A stretch of 64,000 nucleotides of DNA, from assembly GCF_000372845.1 (NCBI RefSeq), contig NZ_KB889964.1, positions 248,001-312,000 of the forward strand. Direction: 5' to 3'. Shown here in pieces: positions 46,625-56,344 of the stretch. The stretch is from Methylocystis rosea SV97. GTDB lineage: Bacteria > Pseudomonadota > Alphaproteobacteria > Rhizobiales > Beijerinckiaceae. The stretch's first letter is position 1, and each line of letters opens with the position of its first letter. The notes beneath the pieces were generated by a model. The model was not told the DNA's origin, searched no databases, and saw nothing but the letters and a program-made list of their open reading frames with translations. Both the position numbers and the translations under genes were made by a program.

Positions 46625-46696
46625 CGCCAAGGTCCGAACGGAACACCAAAGGTTCGGCGTCTCAATATAGGGGCGCCGAATTTTTGTAGGTCGGGG

Positions 46697-47173
46697 TCAG
46701 CCGCGCGCGCGCAACAGCCGGCCTTTTTCGCGGCTCCAGTCGCGCTTCTTTTCGACTTCACGTTTATCGTGCAGCTTCTTGCCCTTTCCGAGGGCGATCT
46801 GCAGCTTGGCCCTGCCCTTGGCGTTGAAATAGAGCTTCAGCGGCACGATCGTCATGCCTTCGCGCTCGATAGCCTGCGAGAGCTTGGCGATCTCCCGCGA
46901 CTTGAGCAGCAGTTTGCGCGGCCGCTTCGGCGGATGGTTGAAGCGATTGCCGGCGAGATATTCGGGAATGTTGGCGTTGACCAGCCATGCCTCGCCTTGC
47001 CGATCGACATGGGCGTAGCTTTCGGCGATCGTCGCCTTGCCCGTGCGCAGCGACTTCACCTCAGTGCCCGTCAGCGCCAGCCCCGCTTCGAAAATTTCGC
47101 CGATTTCATAATTGTAGCGCGCCTTGCGGTTATCGGCGACGACCTTGAAATTCGGATCCGGCTTTGCGGCCAC
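46697..47173 (-). CDS. smpB: SsrA-binding protein SmpB
   Basis: The 158-residue OB-fold protein brings tmRNA to stalled ribosomes. [41 protein letters not shown] and [21 protein letters not shown] are diagnostic. The basic C-terminal tail ([17 protein letters not shown]) enters the mRNA channel. The ssrA RNA gene is not seen in this window. It follows dapA on the same strand after 49 bases, the usual alphaproteobacterial dapA-smpB pair. Confidence 0.95.
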   Translation of the reverse strand: MAAKPDPNFKVVADNRKARYNYEIGEIFEAGLALTGTEVKSLRTGKATIAESYAHVDRQGEAWLVNANIPEYLAGNRFNHPPKRPRKLLLKSREIAKLSQAIEREGMTIVPLKLYFNAKGRAKLQIALGKGKKLHDKREVEKKRDWSREKGRLLRARG

Positions 47174-47222
47174 TGATTTTCCTCAAAGCGTCTCGATGAA
47201 GGAGAGACGCGAATCTGGCGCC

Positions 47223-48116
47223 TTAGGCGGGGAGCACGCCGGCGTGGATCATCGCCGCGCGTATGCGATCCTTAGTGGGTTGCGTGCAGGGCACCAGAGG
47301 AAGACGCACCTCTTCTTCAACCTTGCCCAGAAGCGACAGCCCATATTTCGCGCCCGTGACGCCGGCCTCAATGAAGGTCGCGACATGCAGCGGCGTCAGC
47401 CTGTCCTGAATCTCCAGCGCCTTGGCGTAGTCGCCGGCAAGACAGGCGTTCTGCAGATCGGCGCAAAGCCGCGGCGCGATGTTGGCGACGACCGAGATGC
47501 ACCCATGCGCGCCCGCCGCCATGCAGGCGAGCGCCGTGAGATCGTCGCCCGAAAGCTGGATGAATTCCGGGCCCATCGCCGCGCGTTGAAGCGAAATGCG
47601 CCCGATGTTGCCCGTGGCGTCCTTCACGCCGACGACATTCCTCAACTCGGCGCAGCGCTTCATGGTCTCGACGCTCATATCGATGACCGAGCGCGGCGGG
47701 ATATTGTAGATGATGATGGGAATCGAGACGGCGTCGTTGATCGCCTTGAAGTGCAGATAAAGCCCTTCCTGGTTGGGCTTATTGTAATAGGGCGTCACGA
47801 TGAGCAGCCCATCGGCGCCCGCGCGCTCGGCATGGCCGGCGATGGCGATCGCCTCGCGGGTGTTGTTCGAGCCCGCGCCCGCGACGATCGGCACGCGCCC
47901 GCGCGCGGCGCGGATCGTCTCGGTGATGACGCGCCCATGCTCTTCATGGCTCAGCGTCGGGCTCTCCCCCGTGGTGCCGACGGGCACGAGGCCATGCGTT
48001 CCATTTTCGATCTGCCAATCGATCAGCGCACGCAGTGCGTCATAGTCGACCTCTCCATGGGAAAACGGCGTGACCAGGGCCGTCATCGACCCATGAAAAA
48101 TCGGCTTTCCACTCAT
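47223..48116 (-). CDS. dapA: 4-hydroxy-tetrahydrodipicolinate synthase
   Basis: The 297-residue TIM barrel condenses pyruvate and aspartate semialdehyde, the first step to diaminopimelate and lysine. Motifs are [33 protein letters not shown], the Tyr in [13 protein letters not shown] and the Schiff-base Lys in [13 protein letters not shown]. Length and start ([10 protein letters not shown]) are typical. Divergent from the lytic transglycosylase gene, with ~215 bases between. Confidence 0.95.
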   Translation of the reverse strand: MSGKPIFHGSMTALVTPFSHGEVDYDALRALIDWQIENGTHGLVPVGTTGESPTLSHEEHGRVITETIRAARGRVPIVAGAGSNNTREAIAIAGHAERAGADGLLIVTPYYNKPNQEGLYLHFKAINDAVSIPIIIYNIPPRSVIDMSVETMKRCAELRNVVGVKDATGNIGRISLQRAAMGPEFIQLSGDDLTALACMAAGAHGCISVVANIAPRLCADLQNACLAGDYAKALEIQDRLTPLHVATFIEAGVTGAKYGLSLLGKVEEEVRLPLVPCTQPTKDRIRAAMIHAGVLPA

Positions 48117-48331
48117 AGAATCAATGCTTTCCCTACGCCTCAGAGCCGCCGTAATCGCGTCGCTAAGATTGAATGCCCTTCATAGCGGTTGGGCTGCGTC
48201 GAGGAAAGCCCCACGCTATAAAGCCTTACGCTATAATGGGAGACGACAAGAGGTCGAAGACAGCGGGCGCGCGAAGTTGACCCTTCGTAAACCAAATGAG
48301 CGCAGCTTTTTCACACCAGTAGGGAAACGCG

Positions 48332-50587
48332 GTGATGATGTTGCCTCGACGGGTCGCGACGCGGTTCAAACTGACAGTCGGCATAGCCGCCCTCGTGATC
48401 GCGGCGCCCGCTTTCACCGGCCTTGACCGTCTTGGCGACGGCGAGGCGAAGCGCAAAACCGCCTCGCGCTGGACGCCTTCGATCCCCTTCAGTCTCGGCG
48501 CCTGGCGCTCGCGGGTCGGCACGTTGCAGGAGACGGTGCACGAGTTCGTCGACCGCAAACGCGGCGACGATGAGGCGGCGCATCCTCTGGAAAATTCGCT
48601 TTTTGCCGCCGATGAAGGCGCGCTGCCGCCGGTCGTCGCCTATGCGCCCGCGCAGAACCGGCTCAACGTCGACGCGATGGCGCGTCCCGCCGCCGCCCTG
48701 TTGGGAGACGACGCCGAGGTTTTCACCCAGGCGGTCGCCGCATACAGGTCCGGAGATTTCGCGCAAGGCGACGACGCCGCGTCGCGGCTCCATGCGCCGC
48801 TTGCGGAGGCCGCCGCGCGATGGACCGGCCTTCGGCTTCATGCCCACGAAGCCGGATTCAGGCGCATCGCCGAATTCCTTGCGGCTCACCCGGATTGGCC
48901 CGCCGGCGACTGGTTGCGCCGTCGCGGCGAGCAGGCGCTCGTCGCCGAGCGTCACGCCGACAAGACCGTGCTGGCCTGGTTTGCGGAAAACAAGCCGCTC
49001 ACCGGCTTTGGCAAATATGCCGTGGCGCGGGCGATCGCTCGCGAGGGAGATTTCGAATCGGCGGCGGCGCTGGCGCGCGACGCCTGGCGCAACGAGGATA
49101 TCGGACAGGGGTTCGATACGACCTTCAATAAGGAGCTCGGCGAGTTTCTGACGCCGGCCGATCACAAGTTCCGCGCCGATCGTCTGCTCTACGCCGGAAA
49201 GAATACGCTCGCGTTGCGCAGCGCCGAACTCGCCGGCAAGGACGTCACGCTGCTCGCCCGCGCGCGCATTTCCGGGGTCGATAAGCTGGCGGCTTCTTTG
49301 CCGGCGTCTGTGCAGAACGATCCCGGACTGCTTTACGGACGTGTGCACAAGCTGCGTAACGACAAGAAATTCGCTGAAGCCGGCGCGCTGCTGCGCAATG
49401 CGCCGCGCGACATCGAGAAGGTCGTCGACGGCGACGCCTGGTGGGAGGAGCGGCGCATCGTCGCCCGCAAGCTTCTCGACCAGGGAGATCCGCAGACCGC
49501 TTACACGCTTTGCGCGGATCATGCCGCCGCCAAGACCAGCAACAAGGTCGACGCCGAATTCAACGCCGGCTGGATCGCTCTGCGGTTCTTGAACGAACCG
49601 ATCAAAGCCGAGCGCCATTTCACGCGGCTTGCGCAGGTCGCCGAGACTCCGCTGCAGAAGTCTCGCGCGTACTATTGGCTCGGACGCGCGGCGGAAGCCG
49701 CGCACGCCGAGGACGACTCCAAAGCGCGCAATTTCTATCTGCAGGCGGCCGCGCATTCGACGACGTTCTATGGGCAGCTCGCCAATTCCCGCCTCGGCGC
49801 CGATGAGCGCCCGCTTCGCCCGCCGCCGACAGCGGCCTCCGGCGACCGCCGAACCGAAGCGGTTCGCGTCGCGGAGCTGCTGTTCTCCGTGGGCGAGAAG
49901 GAGGTCGCGGCGCCGCTTGCGCTCGACGGCGCAAAATACTTGCAGGACGAGGCGCAGGTCGCGGCGCTCGGAGATGTCATCGCGCGCCAGGGCGACGCGA
50001 AACTCTCGCTCATTTACGGCAAGGCCGCCTCCTATCGGGGGATCGCGCTCGACGACGTCGCCTTCCCCGCCTATGGCGTTCCCGATTTCAACGCGCTTCC
50101 TGGCTCCGCGTCCCGTTCGATCGTCTTCGCCGTCGCACGCCAGGAAAGCGCCTTCGATCCCAAGGCCGTCTCCTCCGCCGGCGCCATGGGCCTGATGCAG
50201 ATGATCGCCTCGACGGCGCGGCACACCGCCTTTATGCGCGGCGTCAGCTTCGACATGTCGCGGATGCTGAGCGACCCGCCCTTCAACGCGCAGCTCGGCG
50301 CGGCGCATCTCGGCATTCTGCTGGGCGAATATCGGGGCGCCTATCTCCTAACCTTCGCCGCCTACAACGCCGGCGGCGGTCGGGTGAAACAATGGATCGA
50401 CGCCTATGGCGACCCACGCAAGCCCAATGTCGATCCGATCGACTGGGTCGAGCGGATTCCGATCACCGAAACGCGCAATTACGTGCAGCGAGTGATGGAG
50501 AATTTCGTCGTCTATCGGGCGAAGTTCGAGGACAAGGGAACGCGGTCGCCGCAAGTCGAACTGGCCCGCGCCGGCGACAGCCTGTGA
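48332..50587 (+). CDS. soluble-type lytic murein transglycosylase
   Basis: The ~750-residue periplasmic enzyme cleaves the glycan backbone of peptidoglycan. The N-terminus has a hydrophobic segment (KLTVGIAALVIAAPAFTG). A long alpha-superhelical region (DWPAGDWLRRRGEQALVAER, HYTRLAQVAE-like repeats) is followed by the C-terminal SLT domain with the catalytic Glu in ARQESAFDPKAVSSAGAMGL, MQMIASTARHTA and YNAGGGRVKQW. It starts at GTG 48332 or ATG 48335; AGGGAA precedes both. It stands upstream of the envelope operon at 51 kb. Confidence 0.9.
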   Translation: MMMLPRRVATRFKLTVGIAALVIAAPAFTGLDRLGDGEAKRKTASRWTPSIPFSLGAWRSRVGTLQETVHEFVDRKRGDDEAAHPLENSLFAADEGALPPVVAYAPAQNRLNVDAMARPAAALLGDDAEVFTQAVAAYRSGDFAQGDDAASRLHAPLAEAAARWTGLRLHAHEAGFRRIAEFLAAHPDWPAGDWLRRRGEQALVAERHADKTVLAWFAENKPLTGFGKYAVARAIAREGDFESAAALARDAWRNEDIGQGFDTTFNKELGEFLTPADHKFRADRLLYAGKNTLALRSAELAGKDVTLLARARISGVDKLAASLPASVQNDPGLLYGRVHKLRNDKKFAEAGALLRNAPRDIEKVVDGDAWWEERRIVARKLLDQGDPQTAYTLCADHAAAKTSNKVDAEFNAGWIALRFLNEPIKAERHFTRLAQVAETPLQKSRAYYWLGRAAEAAHAEDDSKARNFYLQAAAHSTTFYGQLANSRLGADERPLRPPPTAASGDRRTEAVRVAELLFSVGEKEVAAPLALDGAKYLQDEAQVAALGDVIARQGDAKLSLIYGKAASYRGIALDDVAFPAYGVPDFNALPGSASRSIVFAVARQESAFDPKAVSSAGAMGLMQMIASTARHTAFMRGVSFDMSRMLSDPPFNAQLGAAHLGILLGEYRGAYLLTFAAYNAGGGRVKQWIDAYGDPRKPNVDPIDWVERIPITETRNYVQRVMENFVVYRAKFEDKGTRSPQVELARAGDSL

Positions 50588-50588
50588 T

Positions 50589-50981
50589 CTAGCAAGGAAA
50601 GCGGTTATGAGAACCGAGGAGTTCGCCCAGCGGCCAGCTGTGGCGCAGCTCCGTCAGCGGCTCGGCAAAATATTGATTGCTGCCCGAATAGGGATAGCCG
50701 AAATCGCAGCCGGACGTCTGGGTGACCCTAGACGACATGAACACAAGCTCTAGGGTCGCGACAAAAAAACGCTTCTTGTCGATGGCGATGCGCGTCCAGC
50801 TTGGATCGTCGCGCAAGATTTTGACTTCCGTCCCCGCCGGCGCGGTGGTGATCGCCGCATAATTCTCCTCTGGACCCGCGCGCAGCACCGCCGGATAGGC
50901 GAGCGTCAGCTTTATCGCCGCCGCCTGCTGAGCGCAGGAGAGCGCGCCGAAAAGAACAAAGGCAAATAGCGACCGACGCAT
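50589..50981 (-). CDS. small secreted SH3-domain protein
   Basis: The 130-residue protein from the ATG at 50981 has a signal peptide (MRRSLFAFVLFGALSCAQQ, cleavage near AAA-IK) and an SH3b-like domain (AVLRAGPEENYAAITTAPAG, VKILRDDPSWTRIAI). The C-terminal region with two Cys (SGCDFGYPYSGSNQYFAEPL) is unrecognised. The Cys in LSC might also be a lipobox, but the following residues do not favour it. Convergent with the transglycosylase gene and divergent from the giant protein gene. Confidence 0.75.
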   Translation of the reverse strand: MRRSLFAFVLFGALSCAQQAAAIKLTLAYPAVLRAGPEENYAAITTAPAGTEVKILRDDPSWTRIAIDKKRFFVATLELVFMSSRVTQTSGCDFGYPYSGSNQYFAEPLTELRHSWPLGELLGSHNRFPC

Positions 50982-51224
50982 GCCGACTTCCCTGGTTTTG
51001 ATGTGCGCTCGCGCAATCCCCAGACGCAGCACCTAGCCTAAAAGATATTCCCGCCGGCTCCAAATGGCGCCGGCCAAACAAGCACGTGGGACAGCGGCAT
51101 GGACGAATCGTCGGCGCAGCGAGAGGCGCGTGGCTCTCGACTCAGACGCGGCGCGCGGCCTATGCTTCATTCCAGCGGCGGCGCGGCCTTTCCGGCAAGT
51201 CCGCCGCTGGCTTACGGTGCGCTC

Positions 51225-54200
51225 ATGCGGCGGATCGCGTTTTCTCTTGTCGCCGCCTTTGCGGCGTATTTTGCGCAGCCGTTGTGGCGCGCCACGCAGA
51301 ATGCAATCGCCGAGACAAGAGCCAAACCAAGCTCGATCAGCTTTACGCCAAGCGAGTTGGCGGCGGACCGCGACGGCGCGAGTCTCATCGCCGTGCCAGC
51401 GCCAGGCCGCTATTCGATTCGTGCAAAAAGTCCCTCCGGCGCGCGCATCGAACTCGTTGACATGATCGCCGGCCCGCTTGATTCAAGCGGCGCGCCCGGC
51501 CTGCGCGACGGACGCATCGACGCGTTGCTCGATAAGGGCGTCTACAAGCTACGGGTTTTCGGCGTGAAAGGCGCGAGCGGCAAGGCCGCGCTCTCCGCGC
51601 AGGCGTTCGTCGAAGCCAGCCCGTCGAAGCCGACGCTCGCGCCAGGGCGCATCCAGAGCGGTGAACTCGGCGATCTGCAGCAACGCTCCTATTCCTTCGA
51701 CGTCGGCGCAGAGGGTCGCGTGAGCCTTGAGGCGATCGGCCGGGCGCTCAGCGACTTGCGCGTCTGGCGTAGCGACGGCGAACTCGTCGATCTCGCCTTC
51801 GAGCAGGAGACGGTCGAAACAAAGCCGGGCCGCGCGATGAATCGACTGCGCGTTGAAGGCGCACTGGAGCCGGGCCGCTATGTCGTCACCGCCTATGGCG
51901 GCGAAAAGCTGGTCTGGGCGCAAGGCGACGCGGGGCAGCCCTTCTTGCTGCGCCTTGAAGAGCCGGCGCTGCTCGCGGCGGGCGTCGCCGAGGGCGTGAT
52001 CGGCCCCTTCGGCGCCGAGCGTTTCGGCGCGCCGGCAAGCTATGACGCCTTTCGTCTCGACCTCGCGCAGACGACGCCGGCGCGGATTGAAGCGCGGCGC
52101 AATGAAGTCAAAGATATTGCGACGATCTCGAAGAACAGCCGCACGCCGTCCGCAAACGTAAGGCTCGCGTCCGACGGCAAGACAAACGCGCGTCTTGAAG
52201 TCTCCGGCTACGAGGGTCAGGCGTTCACGCTGCGTGGACTGCGTCAGTCGGACCGCGAAACATTCGAAGCGTCTGGACCGCATCTCGTCGGCGTTGATCT
52301 TGCTGGCGACGGCGGCGACGAAGCCCCTGCCACGGCGCTCTTTGCGCGGATCGAGAAGGACGGCAAGACGCGGGTGATCGCCTCGGACGCGCCGCGCATC
52401 GGCGCCGGAAAAGCGTGGCGGGGAAAGTTCAATCTCTTCGGGCCGACATCGATCCTCTTCGAGGCGACGCGCGATGGACTTGTCGCGATCGATGCGAAAG
52501 GCGTCAAGGTCGACGCTTCGATCGAACCGGCGCTTGGCGCGCTGCCGCCCCGCGCAGACGGCAAGGACTCCGCGCGCTACGATCTCCAGGCGGGCTATTA
52601 TTTTCTCAAGCTCGAGCCGAAGGGCGATTCCGGCGGCGTGATCGACGTGACGCTCGGCCCGCCCGGACTCTCTGTATCTGCGCCTGCGGCGGCGCCTTCA
52701 CGCTCCACGATTTCCTTCGCGACGCAGACTCTCGAAAGGGACAGCTCCTATCTCATCCTGACGAATGTCGCGCCGCAACTCTTAACCGGGCCGCGCGTCG
52801 TCGCGCTTCCCGTTGAGCTCGACAAGGCGCCATTGGCGCTCTGGCAGGACGCAGGTAAAGACATTGCGCTGCCGGCGCGGCTGCCCAAGACCGGCAAGGT
52901 GATTGCGCACGATGGGCATAACGCCGACGTCGTGCTGACCCTCACCGATCAAAGGGAAGAGAATGAGCAGCGTCTGGCGACAATAAAGATCGCGGCCTCC
53001 GAAAAACCGCGCGCGCTGGGCCTCATCTTCGTTGCCGAACCGACGCCGGCAAAGGTGGATGAAGCAGGCAAGCCCGCGTCCACCCCGCTTTCAGCCTCAG
53101 TCGCGCGTCCGGCCTTTTTCGATCTTGGCCGCGACGAAACGAAACGTCTGCGCTTCGACGTCGCGCAAGGCGGCCTTTACCGGGTCGAAACGCTCGGGCG
53201 CATGAAGACCGCGCTGCGCGTCGGCGCGAATGTCTCGCCGCGTCTTGGCGAAGGCGAAGCGAATGGGCCTGGCGACAACGCGCTGGTGACGGCCTTTCTG
53301 CGCGCCGGCGGCTATCGCGCGGCCGTAACAGCGAAGGAGTCTTCAGGCCATCTCGGCCTTGCCGTCTCGCCTGCGACGCTCGCGCCGACGGCGAAGCTTG
53401 TCGATGCAGGAATCGCGCGCTCGACGCTCGATTCCGGCAAGGGCGCCATCGTGCCGATCGAGATCACGCGCGAGGGCGAATACCGCATCGAGCTTCTCGG
53501 CCTGAAGCAGAAATGGCGCGCGAGATTGGAGGACGCCGACGGTTGGCCGCTCGCAGCGCCGGGCGAAATGCAGCGTTTGACGCGGCGGTTCGAGAAAGGC
53601 GCCTATCGGCTGGTCGTCATGCCGAGAGACGTCGAAGCGCGCATGGTTGCGCGACTGACGCCCATCATCGCCGCAAAGGCGCTCGAAGGCCATGGTCCGC
53701 ATCCCCTGCCCTTCGGCAAAGAACAAAAACTGCAATGGCGCGAGCCGCAGGCGCGCGACGCGCCGCGTGCGCCCGACGTCTGGCGCTTCGCGCTCCATGG
53801 CGACGCGGAGATTGATCTTTCGATCGGCGAAGGCATGGCTGGCGAAATTTTCAAAGGCGAGAAGGAGAGCGTCGGCAAGGTTGCTGCGGGAAGGTCGTTC
53901 AAATCGAAGCTGTCGGCGGGCGACTATCGGGTTGAGGCGCGAAGCCTCGCCCATGACGATCGCCTCGACTACGAGATTTCACTCAATTCGAAGGAATTGC
54001 AGCCGGATGCGCCGCGTGCGGTCCAACCGCCGACGCACGTCGATTTTTCGCTGGCGAATGACAGCGTCGTCGACCTTGCGAGCTTCGGAGACATCGAAAC
54101 AATCGGCGTGCTGAAAGACGGCGGGGGCGACGTGATCGAGCGCCTGCAGCCGCGCGCCGACGATTGGAATGTCGCGCTGTCGCGACGCCTGCCAGCGGGA

Positions 54201-56327
54201 AATTACCGGCTCGAACTCGAACGACTCGGCGCACAGCCAAGCGCCCCAGTGGAGACTGAAGAAGCGCCGAGCGAGGAAACCGAAGAAGTTTCCAATGAAG
54301 GAGAAGCCGCGGAAAGCGAGGACGCGCCTCTCAGCGGCGTCGAGCTTCGCCTGGCGCTGCCCATTGAGAAGAATGACGGCGCACTGGCGCTCTCGGGCGA
54401 GAAGACGCTGAACAGCGCCGGCGCGCATATCCTTTCTCTGCCGCCTGCTCCCTCGGCGAGTCTCGCGCTCATCGCGGCGCGTTCGGAAGCCGACGTCGCC
54501 ATCTCAATCGAACGGCGCGACGCCGACGGCCAATGGCGCGCCATCGGGGTCGAGCGCGGACGCGCGCCCGCCGCCGCATGGCCTGCGGCCAACGACGCCG
54601 AAATGCGCGCGGTCGTGTGGGCGATCGGCGGCGAAGACGCGCCGATCACGCTCGCCGTCCGCGCAATCGAACGCCGCGCGCGCAAGCTTGGCGAAGTCGC
54701 CTTGGATCCGGTTGACGGCGTCGCGGGGGTCTGCGTCGCCAAGATCGCAACGCCCGACGCGGCCCTCGTAACCCTAGCGTCGAAGGACGACATCGCCGCC
54801 GGCTCGATGGCGGGGACATTGTTGCGCGCGGCGCGCTCCGGACCGCTCGCGCCGCAAGCGCAGGAACTATGGCTGATGAGCCGGGGCGATTGCGCGTCGC
54901 GAATCGACGTCGCCGCCTTCGATTGGAAGGGCGCCGAGATTTCGCTCGAGATCGGCGATGCCGAACGGGCGCATCTCGTTCCGCTCGCGCCAGCCGTCGG
55001 CAAGCTGCGGCTGTGGCTTGCGCGCTCCGCCTTCGCCCAGCCGGCGCTTGATGGCGGACGCGGCGTCGGCGTGGCGAAGGGCGCGGCGCTGGCGCTTGCC
55101 GGCGACTCGCCGCTGGCGCTTTGGAACGGTGAAGGCAGCGCGCCGATGCGCGTCGCGCTTGGCGCCATTGACGTCGACAACCGGCCAGCGATCAAAGGCG
55201 GCGCGTTGTTCGCTGGAATCGTCCCGCCGATGAGCGCCCAGCCTATCGACATGGATGAAGCCGCGGGGCCGCTCGCGCTCGACCTCGCGGGCGGACTCGC
55301 CGCCTTTGCGCAGCCGCGCGTCGTCTTTGGCGACAGCGCCGCCACGTCGCGCCTTCTGCACGGCGTCAAATCGCGCGTGCTTCTCGTCAACATGACGCAA
55401 ACGCCGCTGCCGGCGCGCATCGCGCGCGAGCCGGGCGAGAACAAAAGGCTCGACGCAACGCGCGCATTTACGCGGTTCTTCCCGGCGGCCGGACAGATGT
55501 CGCTGCCGCTCGACGCTGAGAAAAATGACAGGCTAATCGTCAGCGGCGCGCAGGCGACCGTCATTGCGAACAGCGGTCGGATCACGCACGGCGAGAACAT
55601 TACGCTCGACGGCGCCGGCGAAGCGATTATCGAACACGGCCCTGGCCTCGTCGCCTTTTGGATCGAGCGCGCCGGCGCATCGCCCTGGCCCGCGGCTTCG
55701 GCGCGCACGCTCAATCTTCCGCAGCGCGTGGCGCTGGAGGGCGCGGCGATGCGCTTTTCGATCAAGGGCGACAAACCTGCGCTGTTGAGAGCGACAAGCG
55801 CCGCGCCGGCGATCGTCGGTTTCACCCAGAACGGCAGGCGCGAGACGCACGCCTTCGCGAATGGCGTCGATCTTCATCGCTACATGAAGCCGGGCGAAGC
55901 GACGCTCGACATTTACGCGCCCTACGACGGCGCGCTCTCCGGCATGCTCGATATTTCGACGCAGCCCGTCATCGAGGCGCATGAAGGCGTGAACGACGCG
56001 GTGGCGATTTCGCCCGGCGCAAGCGCGCTCTTCAGCTTCGAGGTGAAGGAAGCGCGCGACATCGGCCTTGGCGTGCGCGCGGAGCCCGACCGCGTCAGCG
56101 CGCGGCTCATGGATGCGCAAGGCAAGGCGCTTGGCGAAGGCGTCGCGCAAACGATGACGCTTTCGCCGGGCCGCTATTTTATCGAGGCGCGCACGCCCGC
56201 CGAGGCGCCTGCGACGACGATCCGTGTCGCGATCGTCGGGCTGTCGCCGCCTGTGAACGCGCCGCCTGCGGAGATCGTCGCCGAGCTGCTCGACAAGGCC
56301 GGCATGAAGAAAAGCAAGGCGCAATGA
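51225..56327 (+). CDS. giant (~1700-residue) secreted beta-repeat protein, partner of A2M
   Basis: From the ATG at 51225 (MRRIAFSLVAAFAAYFAQPL) the product has ~1700 residues with a signal peptide or N-terminal anchor. The whole length is beta-rich and holds at least ten copies of a short pattern, G-x-Y-x-V/L-x-V, as in GRYVVTAYGG, GYYFLKLEPKG, GLYRVETLGR, GEYRIELLGL, GAYRLVVMPR, GDYRVEARSL, GNYRLELERL and GRYFIEART, like bacterial pre-peptidase C-terminal (PPC) domains. A Glu-rich linker lies near residue 1010. No enzyme motif is seen. It is coupled to the A2M gene. An upstream ATG (51099) is possible. Function unknown. Confidence 0.75.
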   Translation: MRRIAFSLVAAFAAYFAQPLWRATQNAIAETRAKPSSISFTPSELAADRDGASLIAVPAPGRYSIRAKSPSGARIELVDMIAGPLDSSGAPGLRDGRIDALLDKGVYKLRVFGVKGASGKAALSAQAFVEASPSKPTLAPGRIQSGELGDLQQRSYSFDVGAEGRVSLEAIGRALSDLRVWRSDGELVDLAFEQETVETKPGRAMNRLRVEGALEPGRYVVTAYGGEKLVWAQGDAGQPFLLRLEEPALLAAGVAEGVIGPFGAERFGAPASYDAFRLDLAQTTPARIEARRNEVKDIATISKNSRTPSANVRLASDGKTNARLEVSGYEGQAFTLRGLRQSDRETFEASGPHLVGVDLAGDGGDEAPATALFARIEKDGKTRVIASDAPRIGAGKAWRGKFNLFGPTSILFEATRDGLVAIDAKGVKVDASIEPALGALPPRADGKDSARYDLQAGYYFLKLEPKGDSGGVIDVTLGPPGLSVSAPAAAPSRSTISFATQTLERDSSYLILTNVAPQLLTGPRVVALPVELDKAPLALWQDAGKDIALPARLPKTGKVIAHDGHNADVVLTLTDQREENEQRLATIKIAASEKPRALGLIFVAEPTPAKVDEAGKPASTPLSASVARPAFFDLGRDETKRLRFDVAQGGLYRVETLGRMKTALRVGANVSPRLGEGEANGPGDNALVTAFLRAGGYRAAVTAKESSGHLGLAVSPATLAPTAKLVDAGIARSTLDSGKGAIVPIEITREGEYRIELLGLKQKWRARLEDADGWPLAAPGEMQRLTRRFEKGAYRLVVMPRDVEARMVARLTPIIAAKALEGHGPHPLPFGKEQKLQWREPQARDAPRAPDVWRFALHGDAEIDLSIGEGMAGEIFKGEKESVGKVAAGRSFKSKLSAGDYRVEARSLAHDDRLDYEISLNSKELQPDAPRAVQPPTHVDFSLANDSVVDLASFGDIETIGVLKDGGGDVIERLQPRADDWNVALSRRLPAGNYRLELERLGAQPSAPVETEEAPSEETEEVSNEGEAAESEDAPLSGVELRLALPIEKNDGALALSGEKTLNSAGAHILSLPPAPSASLALIAARSEADVAISIERRDADGQWRAIGVERGRAPAAAWPAANDAEMRAVVWAIGGEDAPITLAVRAIERRARKLGEVALDPVDGVAGVCVAKIATPDAALVTLASKDDIAAGSMAGTLLRAARSGPLAPQAQELWLMSRGDCASRIDVAAFDWKGAEISLEIGDAERAHLVPLAPAVGKLRLWLARSAFAQPALDGGRGVGVAKGAALALAGDSPLALWNGEGSAPMRVALGAIDVDNRPAIKGGALFAGIVPPMSAQPIDMDEAAGPLALDLAGGLAAFAQPRVVFGDSAATSRLLHGVKSRVLLVNMTQTPLPARIAREPGENKRLDATRAFTRFFPAAGQMSLPLDAEKNDRLIVSGAQATVIANSGRITHGENITLDGAGEAIIEHGPGLVAFWIERAGASPWPAASARTLNLPQRVALEGAAMRFSIKGDKPALLRATSAAPAIVGFTQNGRRETHAFANGVDLHRYMKPGEATLDIYAPYDGALSGMLDISTQPVIEAHEGVNDAVAISPGASALFSFEVKEARDIGLGVRAEPDRVSARLMDAQGKALGEGVAQTMTLSPGRYFIEARTPAEAPATTIRVAIVGLSPPVNAPPAEIVAELLDKAGMKKSKAQ

Positions 56328-56344
56328 TTTCGAAAGGCGCGGCG

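Noticed and set aside
48311-50308. 665-codon minus-strand frame opposite the lytic transglycosylase
   Set aside because: Shadow of a well-supported gene; composition is typical of reverse-frame reading and no domain is seen.
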